Shown here: positions 26,478 to 35,760 of the stretch, piece after piece
How the letters are laid out: each line of letters starts with the position of its first letter
How positions within the stretch are numbered: position 1 is the stretch's first letter
From: Blautia hominis
Lineage (GTDB): Bacteria > Bacillota > Clostridia > Lachnospirales > Lachnospiraceae
NCBI GenBank assembly: GCA_002270465.1
Contig: NQOF01000002.1
Coordinates: 558,001-622,000 of the forward strand
Reading direction: 5' to 3'
DNA: 64,000 bases
Notes under the pieces: model-generated
The model's input: only the letters and a program-made list of their open reading frames with translations
Told to the model about the DNA's origin: nothing
Databases searched by the model: none
Program-made: the position numbers and the translations under genes

Positions 26478-27593
26478 TCAGACACGTGCCTGGCTTTTCA
26501 GATATTCGTGAAGAAAAGACTTCTGCATCTCCCGGTTTCGGAGAAAGCTGTCCGTCCACTGGATATAGGAATCATCGGAGCCATAGGAGGATTTAAAAAT
26601 AGGAAGACCGGGTGTGCCAAAGGCTCGGAGAAAATAACCGCTTACTTTTTTGCAGCAGTTGGAAGCTTTTGCTTTTTCCCGGCAGGCAGGGTCCACATAT
26701 ACCCCCACACTTTTATGGACGGCCTCATCCTCCAGAGGAAGATAGTAATAATTCTTATAGTCAGGATAATAGTATTTTAAAGTGCCTTCCAAAAGAGGCA
26801 TTTTCATTTTGCCGCAGTCCTTCTCCACGGTGACGTAAGCACAGGGCAGAGAAAAAGAAAGCGGGACAGGGAAGGAGAGGGGGAGTTTCAATGTGAAAAG
26901 GATCTCCTTTTGGAGGCTTCCGTCCATGGTCCTGTCTGTCACTTCCCGGACGGAAGGAACCTGAAAATCTCCCCGGAAAAGGGCCAGGAGGGAACCAAAA
27001 GCCAGAAGATGGCCCATGCCCTCCACATCGTCATGATTGTGAAGAAACAGAAGGTCTAAAAGTGGTTCCTGGCCTGTTTTGGCATAGGTGCGGTAGACTT
27101 TTATCAGTTCCTTTCCGCTCATGGTATCCTTTCTTTTGTATCCGGACAGGGGTTCCAGGGATCTCTGGCGGAAATTCTCGGTCCGAAGAAGCGGGCGGAA
27201 AGGCTGAAGCGCGCGGTAGAGGTCCACGGATACGGCATCTGTGAAGGGCGCTGTGAGCCCATAGCCCCTATATTTGTGCTGCAGGTAAGGAAGATCAAAG
27301 GTACTGCCGTTAAAGTGCAGAAAACAGCTTTTCCCGGCGCACAGCGACTGAAAGGCTTTCAGCATCGCAAGTTCTTCTTCCTCATTCTCCTTTTGTGCGA
27401 GAAATTGTATCATTTCCCATTTACCATCTGTACACAGTGCGGCCCCGATCAGATACACCCGGCTGTTATGATGACTCAGCCCCGTTGTTTCAATATCAAA
27501 AAATAATAAGTCATCTTCCCGGATGTCTGCAGGAAGAAAGTGTTTAGCATATTCTGGCATAAATTGATAATTAAATATCTTGTTTGTTAGCAT
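26478..27593 (-). CDS. YprB-family ribonuclease H-like exonuclease
   Basis: A 371-residue protein of the YprB RNase H-like family. Exo I motif FFDIETTGL, Exo II HFNGSTFDLPYL and Exo III LHNHDDVEGM supply the acidic metal ligands of a DEDD exonuclease. The C-terminal part (from about residue 240) has no domain I recognise. I start at Met encoded at 27593, with GAAAGG 11 nt upstream; the upstream extension of 58 codons has no site. Substrate unknown. Confidence 0.85.
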   Translation of the reverse strand: MLTNKIFNYQFMPEYAKHFLPADIREDDLLFFDIETTGLSHHNSRVYLIGAALCTDGKWEMIQFLAQKENEEEELAMLKAFQSLCAGKSCFLHFNGSTFDLPYLQHKYRGYGLTAPFTDAVSVDLYRALQPFRPLLRTENFRQRSLEPLSGYKRKDTMSGKELIKVYRTYAKTGQEPLLDLLFLHNHDDVEGMGHLLAFGSLLALFRGDFQVPSVREVTDRTMDGSLQKEILFTLKLPLSFPVPLSFSLPCAYVTVEKDCGKMKMPLLEGTLKYYYPDYKNYYYLPLEDEAVHKSVGVYVDPACREKAKASNCCKKVSGYFLRAFGTPGLPIFKSSYGSDDSYIQWTDSFLRNREMQKSFLHEYLKSQARV

Positions 27594-27769
27594 TTTAACA
27601 ATAACCTTTCTAATTGTATCAAAAATAATACGAAAAATAGACAAATCATTGTAGCAGTTTTTTGAAAATAATGTTATATTATATAAAGACGTAATAAATA
27701 CCAAATGGGGCATCCTTTGATTCATGCATAGTAAATATGCCCCTGAAGAGACATAAGAAGGAGGCATCT

Positions 27770-28669
27770 ATGGATTTAAAAGTTGCAGGAATCTCTCTGT
27801 ATTATATCATAAACTGGTTTTTTATCTACAGTTTTTTAGGCTGGGTGTGGGAATCCTGTTACGTTTCCGTCAAATCGAAAAAACCTGTGAACAGAGGATT
27901 TATCAATGGTCCGTTCTGTACCATTTACGGGTTTGGCGCTGTCAGCGTCTATCTGATCCTGAAGGATTTTGATCAGAATCTTCTGGTGCTCTACATAGGA
28001 GGCGTGGTGGTTGCCACTGTGCTGGAATTTATAACCGGATGGCTGATGGAGACAATCTTCCACACCAGATGGTGGGATTACAGCCAAAAAAAGTTCAACC
28101 TTCACGGGTACATCTGTCTCGGTTCTTCCCTTGCCTGGGGTATCTTCACCGTTCTGCTGTTTAAGGTGTTCCAGCCTTTTGTGGAATGGCTGACCAATCT
28201 TTACCCTGTTACCATCGGAACCATTGCCGTAAGTATTGTTGCGGTTTTGTACGGTGCGGATTTTGTTACTTCCGCAGTCGCTGCGTTTGGCATCAGCAAG
28301 AGATTTGCCAGAGTGGAGGATATGCTGGAAGACTTGACCGCATACCTGCAGACTACAAAACTATATGAGACAAAAGAGGAGATCAGGGATAAACTGGAGG
28401 AGATCAGAGCGTTCAATCTGGCCGATGCTGCGGAAAAGATCGGCACCAAGAAATCAGAGTTCTCCCAACTGCTTGAGGAGCGCTTTTCCCTTTCTGAGAA
28501 TTATATGGAAAAGAAGGCGGAGCTGGAGAGACGTATGGATGAGTTTTCAGATAAATATCTGTCCGCAAGGAAAAAATCCAACATTGTCGGAAAGCGTATG
28601 ATCCACGCTTATCCCGGACTGCGCGCGGAATTCAGGCGTCATAAAGAAAGAAAAGCCAAAAAGCATTAA
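27770..28669 (+). CDS. CmpB-like putative ABC-transporter type IV membrane protein
   Basis: A 299-residue protein. About five membrane helices (residues 8-190) start with the family segment FIYSFLGWVWESCY. A basic and acidic coiled-coil tail (about 195-299) lies in the cytoplasm. This matches the ABC_trans_CmpB family, widespread in Lachnospiraceae and of unknown function; no ATPase gene is adjacent, so a transporter role is not supported by context. AAGGAGG sets ATG 27770. Confidence 0.8.
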   Translation: MDLKVAGISLYYIINWFFIYSFLGWVWESCYVSVKSKKPVNRGFINGPFCTIYGFGAVSVYLILKDFDQNLLVLYIGGVVVATVLEFITGWLMETIFHTRWWDYSQKKFNLHGYICLGSSLAWGIFTVLLFKVFQPFVEWLTNLYPVTIGTIAVSIVAVLYGADFVTSAVAAFGISKRFARVEDMLEDLTAYLQTTKLYETKEEIRDKLEEIRAFNLADAAEKIGTKKSEFSQLLEERFSLSENYMEKKAELERRMDEFSDKYLSARKKSNIVGKRMIHAYPGLRAEFRRHKERKAKKH

Positions 28670-28708
28670 CTGGCTTCTTATAATATTCAATTAAAGGAGG
28701 GACTACAC

Positions 28709-30031
28709 ATGGCGTTTTTAACCTTTAAGGGCGGCGTACACCCTTATGATGGAAAAGAACTGTCAAAAGACAAGCCTATAACGGATTACCTGCCGAAACA
28801 AGAGCTGGTCTATCCGTTATCACAGCACATAGGCGCACCTGCAAAGTCCATTGTGGCGAAAGGTGACCATGTACTGGCCGGGCAGAAAATTGCTGAGACG
28901 GGAGGTTTTGTTTCCTCACCCATCCACGCATCCGTTTCCGGTACCGTAACTGCGGTAGGCAAGGTACGGAATAACATGGGAAATATGGTGGATGCCATTA
29001 CCGTGGAGAATGATGGGAAATACGAGAGCATTGAAATGCAGAAGGTGGACTCTCTGGATTCTCTTTCCAAAGAGGAGATCATCAAAAAGATTCAGGACGG
29101 CGGTGTTGTCGGTATGGGCGGAGCCGGTTTCCCCACCCATGTGAAGCTGTCTCCGAAGGAACCGGACAAAATTGAGTATGTCCTGGTGAACGGAGCCGAG
29201 TGTGAGCCTTATCTGACATCAGATTACCGACGGATGATGGAGCAGCCTGAGCTGGTAGTAGGCGGGCTGAAATGCATGCTGAAACTTTTTGATAATGCAA
29301 AGGGTTGTATCTGTATTGAGGACAACAAACCTGACTGTGTTGCAAAGATGACAGAGTTTGTGAAGGATGAGCCGCGTATAGAGGTGAAGACCCTCAAGAC
29401 AAAATACCCACAGGGCGCAGAGCGCTGTCTGATCAATGCCGTTACAGACAGAGAACTGAATTCCTCCATGCTTCCCGCGGATGTGGGATGTGTTGTGGAC
29501 AATGTTGATACGGTATGCGCTATCTGCAGGGCTGTCTTGGAGGGACGTCCTGTAATTGAAAAAATAGTCACCGTGACAGGGGACGGCATAGCCAATCCCC
29601 AGAACTTCCGGGTAAAGACCGGCACCAGTTTCGCGGAACTGATCGAGGCAGCCGGGGGCTTTAAAGGCTCTGTGGAGAAAGTGATCTCCGGCGGCCCTAT
29701 GATGGGCTTTGCCATGTTTGATTATCATGTGCCCATTGTTAAAACTTCATCGGCCATCCTGTGTCTGACAAAAGACGTGGTGGCAGCAAATGAAGAGTCG
29801 GCCTGTATCAACTGCGGACGCTGTGTCAGCGGATGTCCCGCAAGGCTGGTTCCTTCCCGTCTTGCAACATATGCGGAAGAGGGACAGGAAGAACTGTTTG
29901 TGAAATTCAATGGCATGGAGTGTGTGGAGTGCGGCTGCTGCAGCTTTGTCTGTCCGGCTAAAAGGCCTCTGACCCAGTCTGTCCGTTCCATGAGAAAAAT
30001 GGTTCTTGCCAACAGGAAAAAGCCAAAGTAG
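28709..30031 (+). CDS. rnfC: Rnf complex subunit C
   Basis: A 440-residue peripheral subunit of the ferredoxin:NAD+ oxidoreductase that accepts or donates NADH electrons. GMGGAGFPTHVK is the NADH/FMN-binding signature, and two 4Fe-4S motifs lie at about 366-377 (CINCGRCVSGCP) and 405-416 (CVECGCCSFVCP). AAAGGAGG sets ATG 28709. A TATAAT at 28679-28684 lies upstream but without a convincing -35. First gene of rnfCDGEAB. Confidence 0.97.
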   Translation: MAFLTFKGGVHPYDGKELSKDKPITDYLPKQELVYPLSQHIGAPAKSIVAKGDHVLAGQKIAETGGFVSSPIHASVSGTVTAVGKVRNNMGNMVDAITVENDGKYESIEMQKVDSLDSLSKEEIIKKIQDGGVVGMGGAGFPTHVKLSPKEPDKIEYVLVNGAECEPYLTSDYRRMMEQPELVVGGLKCMLKLFDNAKGCICIEDNKPDCVAKMTEFVKDEPRIEVKTLKTKYPQGAERCLINAVTDRELNSSMLPADVGCVVDNVDTVCAICRAVLEGRPVIEKIVTVTGDGIANPQNFRVKTGTSFAELIEAAGGFKGSVEKVISGGPMMGFAMFDYHVPIVKTSSAILCLTKDVVAANEESACINCGRCVSGCPARLVPSRLATYAEEGQEELFVKFNGMECVECGCCSFVCPAKRPLTQSVRSMRKMVLANRKKPK

Positions 30032-30043
30032 GAGGAGAATAAC

Positions 30044-31003
30044 ATGAGTGACTTATTACATATTTCATCTTCGCCTCATGTGCGGTCGAAGGTGAGTACC
30101 AGCGGCATTATGGGCACGGTACTGCTCGCACTGCTGCCGGCAGCTTTATTTGGTATCTATAATTTTGGGCCTCACGCGCTTTTGCTGATCTTGATCTCTA
30201 TGGCAACATGTGTGGCAACAGAGGCAGTCTATGAACATTTTATGCACAAAAAGCTGACGATCAAGGACTACAGTGCAGCTGTCACCGGCCTTCTTCTGGC
30301 CCTGAACCTGCCACCGTCCGCACCCTGGTGGATACCGGTCATCGGTGGTGTGTTTGCGGTTCTGGTGGTAAAACAGCTTTTTGGCGGACTGGGACAGAAC
30401 TTTATGAACCCGGCCCTTGCCGCCAGATGTTTTCTTTTGATCTCTTTTACCGGCAGGATGACAAATTTTGCTGTTCCTGAAAATGCCTGGGGCAAAGTGG
30501 TGGATACGGTATCAGGTGCTACCCCTCTGGCAGCCTTAAAAGCAGGGGAGAGCGTTGATGTTATGAGCCTGTTTCTGGGCAATGTACAGGGAACCATCGG
30601 TGAGACCTCTGCACTGGCTATCTTGATCGGTGCAGCCATTCTGCTTGGAACAAAAGTGATCGACTGCAGAATCCCCCTTACCTATATCGGTACCTTTGCC
30701 GTATTTGTACTGCTGTTCGGCGGACATGGTTTTGATATGAGCTATCTTGCAGCACATCTCTTCGGCGGCGGTCTGATGCTGGGTGCCTGGTTCATGGCAA
30801 CCGATTATGTGACCACTCCGATCACGAAAAAAGGACAGTTGGTTTACGGCGTCTGTCTCGGTGTGTTTACCGGGCTTTTCCGTATTTTCGGCGGTTCAGC
30901 GGAAGGTGTTTCCTATGCCATCATTTTCTGTAATCTGCTGGTACCTCTCATTGAGCGTGTCACCATGCCGGTTGCATTCGGAAAAGGAGGTAAGAAAGCA
31001 TGA
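30044..31003 (+). CDS. rnfD: Rnf complex subunit D
   Basis: A 319-residue integral membrane subunit with about nine to ten helices. The covalent FMN site SGAT lies at 157-160, Thr160 being the expected ApbE target. It ends with an ATGA overlap onto rnfG. Confidence 0.97.
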   Translation: MSDLLHISSSPHVRSKVSTSGIMGTVLLALLPAALFGIYNFGPHALLLILISMATCVATEAVYEHFMHKKLTIKDYSAAVTGLLLALNLPPSAPWWIPVIGGVFAVLVVKQLFGGLGQNFMNPALAARCFLLISFTGRMTNFAVPENAWGKVVDTVSGATPLAALKAGESVDVMSLFLGNVQGTIGETSALAILIGAAILLGTKVIDCRIPLTYIGTFAVFVLLFGGHGFDMSYLAAHLFGGGLMLGAWFMATDYVTTPITKKGQLVYGVCLGVFTGLFRIFGGSAEGVSYAIIFCNLLVPLIERVTMPVAFGKGGKKA

Positions 31004-31614
31004 AAAAGAGCACAATTTTAAAAGATACGCTGATTCTTACCGCGATCACTTTGATCTCCGGCCTGCTTTTGGGTCTGGTATATCAGATCACAAAGGATCC
31101 TATCGCTGAGCAGAAAGAGATGAAAAAACAGGAAGCTTATATGGCTGTTTTCTCAGATGCGGATTCTTTTGAACCCTATATTCCGGCGGAGGATGCCGAT
31201 TTGTCTGCATACCTTACCGAGAATGGCTACACAGCGCAGACCGTCAATGAAGTGATGAAAGCTGTGGACGCACAGGGCGAAGTGCTGGGATATGCCATCA
31301 ACATGACCACGTCCGAGGGATACGGCGGAGATATTACATTTTCAATGGGAATAAAGAGTGATGGTACCTTGAACGGAATTGAAATTCTGGATATCAGCGA
31401 GACCGCCGGCCTCGGCATGAATGCCCAGAAGGATGAATTCAAGGATCAGTTTAAAGATAAAAAAGTTGACAAATTTGAAGTGACCAAGACCGGGTCACAG
31501 ACAGACAGCCAGATTGATGCCTTGAGCGGTGCGACTATCACATCCAAGGCCATGACAGGCGGTGTCAATGCCGGTCTGTGTGCATTCCAGTATTGTGTAG
31601 AGGAGGCTGAATAG
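31000..31614 (+). CDS. rnfG: Rnf complex subunit G
   Basis: A 204-residue subunit with one N-terminal membrane helix and an extracytoplasmic FMN-binding domain. The covalent flavin site is SGATITSKA with Thr179, modified by ApbE. The start overlaps rnfD by four bases. Confidence 0.97.
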   Translation: MKKSTILKDTLILTAITLISGLLLGLVYQITKDPIAEQKEMKKQEAYMAVFSDADSFEPYIPAEDADLSAYLTENGYTAQTVNEVMKAVDAQGEVLGYAINMTTSEGYGGDITFSMGIKSDGTLNGIEILDISETAGLGMNAQKDEFKDQFKDKKVDKFEVTKTGSQTDSQIDALSGATITSKAMTGGVNAGLCAFQYCVEEAE

Positions 31615-31615
31615 G

Positions 31616-32317
31616 ATGAGAGAAAATTCACCTGCGGAGCGTCTGTATAACGGTATCATCAAGGAAAACCCTACCTTTGTTCTGGTACTGGGTATGTGTC
31701 CGACTCTGGCAGTTACAACAGCAGCCATCAACGGCATTGGCATGGGACTTACCACAACAGCGGTACTTATGATGTCCAATCTGTTTATTTCCCTTCTTCG
31801 GAATATCATACCGGATAAGGTACGTATGCCTGCGTATATTGTTATCGTGGCATCCTTTGTTACCGTGGTAGAGCTTTTACTGGAAGGATTTATCCCTTCG
31901 CTCTATGATTCACTGGGAATCTATATTCCTCTTATTGTAGTTAACTGTATCATTCTGGGAAGAGCCGAATCCTTTGCTTCCAAGAATACTCCTGTTGCTT
32001 CTATTTTCGACGGTATCGGTATGGGGCTTGGATTTACCCTCTCCATTACCATTCTGGCGGCATTCCGTGAGCTGATCGGTGCAGGGACCGTGTTTGGAGT
32101 ACAGATCATGCCGGGCGCTTATGAGCCGGCAACCATCTTCATCCTGGCACCGGGAGCCTTTTTTGTACTGGCATTTCTGGCGGCTCTGCGTGCCAGGATC
32201 CAGGATAAGAAACCAAAGGAAGAGCAGCATCCGGTGCACTGTATGGAAGGCGGCTGTGCAACCTGCGGCAACAAATCCTGCAGCGGCAAATTTTACGACA
32301 ACACGGAGAAGAAATAG
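31616..32317 (+). CDS. rnfE: Rnf complex subunit E with a Cys-rich tail
   Basis: A 233-residue membrane subunit with six helices, paired with RnfA around an intramembrane iron-sulfur site. The tail after about residue 200 is unusual: Cys209, Cys214, Cys217 and Cys222 (C-x4-C-x2-C-x4-C) end a charged segment. RnfE proteins are normally near 200 residues without this. The start is one base after the rnfG stop. Confidence 0.95.
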   Translation: MRENSPAERLYNGIIKENPTFVLVLGMCPTLAVTTAAINGIGMGLTTTAVLMMSNLFISLLRNIIPDKVRMPAYIVIVASFVTVVELLLEGFIPSLYDSLGIYIPLIVVNCIILGRAESFASKNTPVASIFDGIGMGLGFTLSITILAAFRELIGAGTVFGVQIMPGAYEPATIFILAPGAFFVLAFLAALRARIQDKKPKEEQHPVHCMEGGCATCGNKSCSGKFYDNTEKK

Positions 32318-32329
32318 GAGGATAGGAGC

Positions 32330-32911
32330 ATGAAAGAATTATTGATTATTGCGGTCGGCGCGGCGGTAGTAAACAACGTTGTGCTGAGCCAGTTCCTGGG
32401 ATTGTGTCCGTTCTTCGGCGTTTCCAAGAAAATTGAGACGGCAGCCGGTATGGGCGGGGCAGTTGTCTTTGTTATCACGCTGTCCTCCCTGGTCACCAGC
32501 CTGATCTATAAGTATCTGCTGGCAAATCCCCACGTGAACATGCAGTTTCTGCAGACCATTGTATTCATACTGGTCATTGCAGCTCTGGTACAGTTCGTGG
32601 AGATGTTCCTGAAAAAATCCATGCCGGCTCTGTATCAGAGTCTGGGTGTATATCTGCCTTTGATCACAACAAACTGTGCCGTTCTGGGTGTTGCTGTCAT
32701 CAATGTGCAGAAAGAGTACAACGTGCTTCAGAGTACCGTAAATGGTTTTGCCACAGCAGTCGGCTTTACCATCTCCATTGTACTTATGGCAGGTCTGCGT
32801 GAGAAGATGGAATACAATGATATCCCCAAATATTTCCAGGGATTCCCCATGGTACTGTTGACAGCCGGTCTGATGGCCATTGCTTTCTTTGGCTTTTCCG
32901 GCATAATCTAA
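32330..32911 (+). CDS. rnfA: Rnf complex subunit A
   Basis: A 193-residue membrane protein with six helices, homologous to RnfE and Nqr[10 protein letters not shown] and TNCAVLGVA carry the conserved Cys residues that hold the intramembrane cluster. Tightly packed between rnfE and rnfB. Confidence 0.97.
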   Translation: MKELLIIAVGAAVVNNVVLSQFLGLCPFFGVSKKIETAAGMGGAVVFVITLSSLVTSLIYKYLLANPHVNMQFLQTIVFILVIAALVQFVEMFLKKSMPALYQSLGVYLPLITTNCAVLGVAVINVQKEYNVLQSTVNGFATAVGFTISIVLMAGLREKMEYNDIPKYFQGFPMVLLTAGLMAIAFFGFSGII

Positions 32912-32924
32912 GGAGGCGCGAAAT

Positions 32925-33713
32925 ATGGTTACAGGAATTGTAATTGCGGCGGTTTTGGTAGGCGGCGTAGGCCTCTTTATCGGAGTCTTCCTGGGAGTAG
33001 CAGGAAAGAAATTTGCCGTAGAAGTAGATGAAAAAGAAATTTTAGTCAGGGAAGAGCTTCCGGGCAACAACTGCGGCGGCTGTGGATATCCGGGTTGTGA
33101 CGGCCTTGCGGCTGCCATCGCAAAAGGAGAGGCTCCCGTAAATGCCTGTCCTGTCGGCGGGGCTCCCGTGGCAGCCAAGATTGGGGCTGTTATGGGCGAG
33201 GAAGTGGGAGACACGGTCCGCATGACCGCGTTCGTAAAATGTGCCGGTGACTGTGAAAAAACCACAGAGTTGTATGATTATACCGGTGTAGCAGATTGTA
33301 AAATGATTTCCCAGATGCAGAACGGCGGAGCAAAATCCTGCAGCTTTGGATGTCTGGGTTCCGGTACTTGTGTAAAAGTTTGTCCTTTTGATGCAGTCCA
33401 TATTGTAAACGGCATTGCCCTTGTTGATAAGGAAAAATGCAAAGCCTGCGGAAAATGTGTGGCAGCCTGTCCAAGGCACCTCATTGAGCTGATCCCTTAT
33501 GATCAGCAGCACGCAGTGGCCTGCAGCTCCAGAGAAAAAGGAAAAGCGGTTATGAATGCCTGCAAGGTAGGCTGTATCGCCTGCAAAAAATGTGAGCGCG
33601 AGTGCCCGGCACAGGCCATCACCATTGAGGACAATCTGGCACATATTGATTCAGAAAAATGCACCAACTGCGGCAAGTGTCAGGAAACCTGCCCAAGAAA
33701 GATTATCTGCTGA
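32925..33713 (+). CDS. rnfB: Rnf complex subunit B (ferredoxin-interacting)
   Basis: A 262-residue polyferredoxin, the entry point for electrons from ferredoxin. An N-terminal membrane helix is followed by [13 protein letters not shown], then [11 protein letters not shown] plus CPFD, and two classical ferredoxin repeats ([12 protein letters not shown] and [12 protein letters not shown]). AAGGAGG precedes ATG 32925. The stop overlaps the apbE start (TGATG). Confidence 0.97.
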   Translation: MVTGIVIAAVLVGGVGLFIGVFLGVAGKKFAVEVDEKEILVREELPGNNCGGCGYPGCDGLAAAIAKGEAPVNACPVGGAPVAAKIGAVMGEEVGDTVRMTAFVKCAGDCEKTTELYDYTGVADCKMISQMQNGGAKSCSFGCLGSGTCVKVCPFDAVHIVNGIALVDKEKCKACGKCVAACPRHLIELIPYDQQHAVACSSREKGKAVMNACKVGCIACKKCERECPAQAITIEDNLAHIDSEKCTNCGKCQETCPRKIIC

Positions 33714-34714
33714 TGAATAAGAAACAAATATATATCTTAATATGTCTGACAGCCGTCTGCCTCCTTGCGGGCGGCTGCGGTCAGAAGAAAAAAGACATGG
33801 TGTCAAAAAAGGGATTCTTTTTTGACACCATGATTTCTATTTCTGTCCTTTGTGACAGCCAGGAGCAGGGAGAGACTCTGCTAGATGAAGCATTTGCCAT
33901 GTGCAGCAAGTTTGAAAACATATTCAGCAGAACAAAAGAAGAAAGCGAGCTTTACCGTTTGAATCACAGATCAGGGAATGAGGTTACGGTGTCAGAGGAT
34001 TTATATGCCCTGCTTTCCTGCGCAAAAGAGTATTATGAGAAGACAAACGGAAGGTTTGATATCTCTGTGGCGCCTCTGTCAGATCTGTGGAATTTTAAAA
34101 GTGAAACCCCCAAAGTCCCGGATGATGCGCAAATCAAAAAAACACTGAAAAAAACAGATTATTCCCAGGTACACCTGGAACCGGAGCATAAAGTAGTCTT
34201 TGATGATCCGGATACTATGCTGGATCTGGGAGCGCTTGCCAAAGGGTATATCGCGGACAGGCTGAAGGCGTATCTGGTATCTGAAGGGATAGAGGGGGGC
34301 TACATTAATCTTGGAGGCAATGTGCTGACCATCGGGAAAAAAGAAGACGGGAGCCCCTGGGAAATTGGGATCCAGAAGCCCTTTGCCGAGAGAAATGAGA
34401 TTGTGGCGTATGTGGACTCTGTGGGGAGCTCAGTTGTCTCTTCAGGGATCTACGAAAGATATTTTGAAGTGGACGGAAAGCTGTATTACCATGTGCTGGA
34501 TCCTGAGACAGGGTATCCTGTGGAGACAGACCTAGCACAGGTGACCATTCTTTCGGAAGAATCTTTGGAAGGCGATGCGCTTAGTACCAGTTGTTTGATC
34601 CTAGGGTATGAAAAAGGGAGGCAGCTGATCGAAGATACTTCTGGGGTGGAGGCTGTGTTTGTGAAAAAGGATGGAACGGTGGAGACTACGGGTGGGGTGG
34701 AATTGAAGAAATAA
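33713..34714 (+). CDS. apbE: FAD:protein FMN transferase
   Basis: A 333-residue lipoprotein that attaches FMN to Thr in SGAT motifs. A signal peptide ends in the lipobox LAGGC (Cys22), placing it outside the membrane where RnfG and part of RnfD are exposed. DLGALAKGYIADRL, INLGGNVLTIG and DALSTSCLILG are the FAD and Mg2+ sites. Overlap with rnfB makes it the seventh gene of the operon, its substrates being encoded upstream. Confidence 0.96.
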   Translation: MNKKQIYILICLTAVCLLAGGCGQKKKDMVSKKGFFFDTMISISVLCDSQEQGETLLDEAFAMCSKFENIFSRTKEESELYRLNHRSGNEVTVSEDLYALLSCAKEYYEKTNGRFDISVAPLSDLWNFKSETPKVPDDAQIKKTLKKTDYSQVHLEPEHKVVFDDPDTMLDLGALAKGYIADRLKAYLVSEGIEGGYINLGGNVLTIGKKEDGSPWEIGIQKPFAERNEIVAYVDSVGSSVVSSGIYERYFEVDGKLYYHVLDPETGYPVETDLAQVTILSEESLEGDALSTSCLILGYEKGRQLIEDTSGVEAVFVKKDGTVETTGGVELKK

Positions 34715-34725
34715 GGATGGGGGAC

Positions 34726-34938
34726 GGAAAGGGCTGGCGGCGGGTTTGGGGGTGAGGGGGTATGTATCCTTTGGCTCGACGTTCCAGAACCTCCGAGCTA
34801 ACTGCTAACTGCGACTAAGACGCTCACCAGCGGGTTCGCGCCAAGTCTTAGTAACCAGTGGATCTCGTAGAACCTTCCACTTAACCTCCCCAAAGGATAC
34901 ATACCCCCTCACCCCCAAACCCGCCGCCAGCCCTTTCC
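34726..34938 (+). repeat. Hypervariable-arm hairpin element, subfamily 2, copy 1
   Basis: A 213-bp element just after apbE. Arms 34726-34774 and 34890-34938 are 49 bp and perfectly complementary; the 115-bp core is 34775-34889. GGAC precedes and TGTTTCT follows. The core shares GAGCTAAC and GTGGATCTC with subfamily 1. Confidence 0.92.
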
Positions 34939-35102
34939 TGTTTCTCGGCAATCCGCAGGGCTTTGGCGTTTTTTTGTCAAAGGAAAAAAGCAGTTAAACT
35001 TTATGCACCAGATTTTTATTAAAGTGCGCTTAGAAACTTTATTGCATTTCAGCCAACACCTGCCGCAGAAATTTTTTTAAAGATTTTACGGTGAGAAAAC
35101 CA

Positions 35103-35290
35103 GGGAAAAGAGGGGGAGGGTGGGGATGTTTGTGGCAGCGAGGTTAAGTGGAAGAGCCTGTGAAATCCACCACTTACGGAGACTTAGGCGAGAGCCCTTT
35201 GGGGAGCGTCTTAGTCGTAGTTAGTGGTTAGTTCACTGGCTCTGTAACGTCGAGCGGCCACAAACATCCCCACCCTCCCCCTCTTTTCCC
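35103..35290 (-). repeat. Hypervariable-arm hairpin element, subfamily 2, copy 2
   Basis: A 188-bp element, inverted relative to the copy at 34726. Arms 35103-35136 and 35257-35290 are 34 bp and perfect; the core is 35137-35256 (120 bp). AAAACCA precedes and GTCC follows, the reverse complement of the termini of forward copies. The 164 bp between the two elements is AT-rich with no other feature I recognise. Confidence 0.92.
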
Positions 35291-35333
35291 GTCCCCTTTG
35301 CCATCATAAAATCCCCCCACTGCGAACGTACAT

Positions 35334-35362
35334 TTGCATTTTCTCTCCTCTTATGTTAGAAT
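35334..35362 (+). promoter_or_regulatory. Extended -10 promoter before the NusG-II gene
   Basis: TTGCAT (35334-35339), 17 bp, and TAGAAT (35357-35362) preceded by TGT. The expected start site, 35368-35370, coincides with the ATG at 35369. Confidence 0.7.
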
Positions 35363-35368
35363 GTTAAA

Positions 35369-35740
35369 ATGAAAATGAAAAAAAGAGATATAGGACTGAT
35401 TGGCATAGTTTTGCTGATCGCTTTTTTATGCTGGTTTATCCCCTACATACGCGGTCAGTTTACATACAAAGAAGCACAGCTTCGCATCACGGTGGACGGA
35501 GAAGAATATGGGGTTTATTCCTTGGAGGAGGACCAGGTTATCCACATAGGAGATACGAATGTGTGTGTGATCAAAGACGGTTATGTAACCATGACAGAGG
35601 CGGACTGCCCGGATCATCTCTGTATGAAGCAGAAGAGGATCTCAAAAGAAGGCGGTACTATTGTCTGCCTGCCCAACCGGGTTGTGCTGGAGATCACAGG
35701 AGATGAGTCTTTGGATGCCCCGGATGTGGTGGCGTCATAA
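35369..35740 (+). CDS. NusG domain II-containing membrane-anchored protein
   Basis: A 123-residue protein with one N-terminal membrane helix (about 8-27) and an extracytoplasmic domain of the NusG_II family (about 35-118), including the conserved CPDHLC segment and CLPNRVVLEI. Members often sit beside Rnf genes, apbE and a Gx transporter, as here. No Shine-Dalgarno sequence precedes ATG 35369 or the second ATG 35375, so translation may be leaderless. Its biochemical role is unknown. Confidence 0.88.
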   Translation: MKMKKRDIGLIGIVLLIAFLCWFIPYIRGQFTYKEAQLRITVDGEEYGVYSLEEDQVIHIGDTNVCVIKDGYVTMTEADCPDHLCMKQKRISKEGGTIVCLPNRVVLEITGDESLDAPDVVAS

Positions 35741-35760
35741 TTGATACGGGAGATAAGGAT

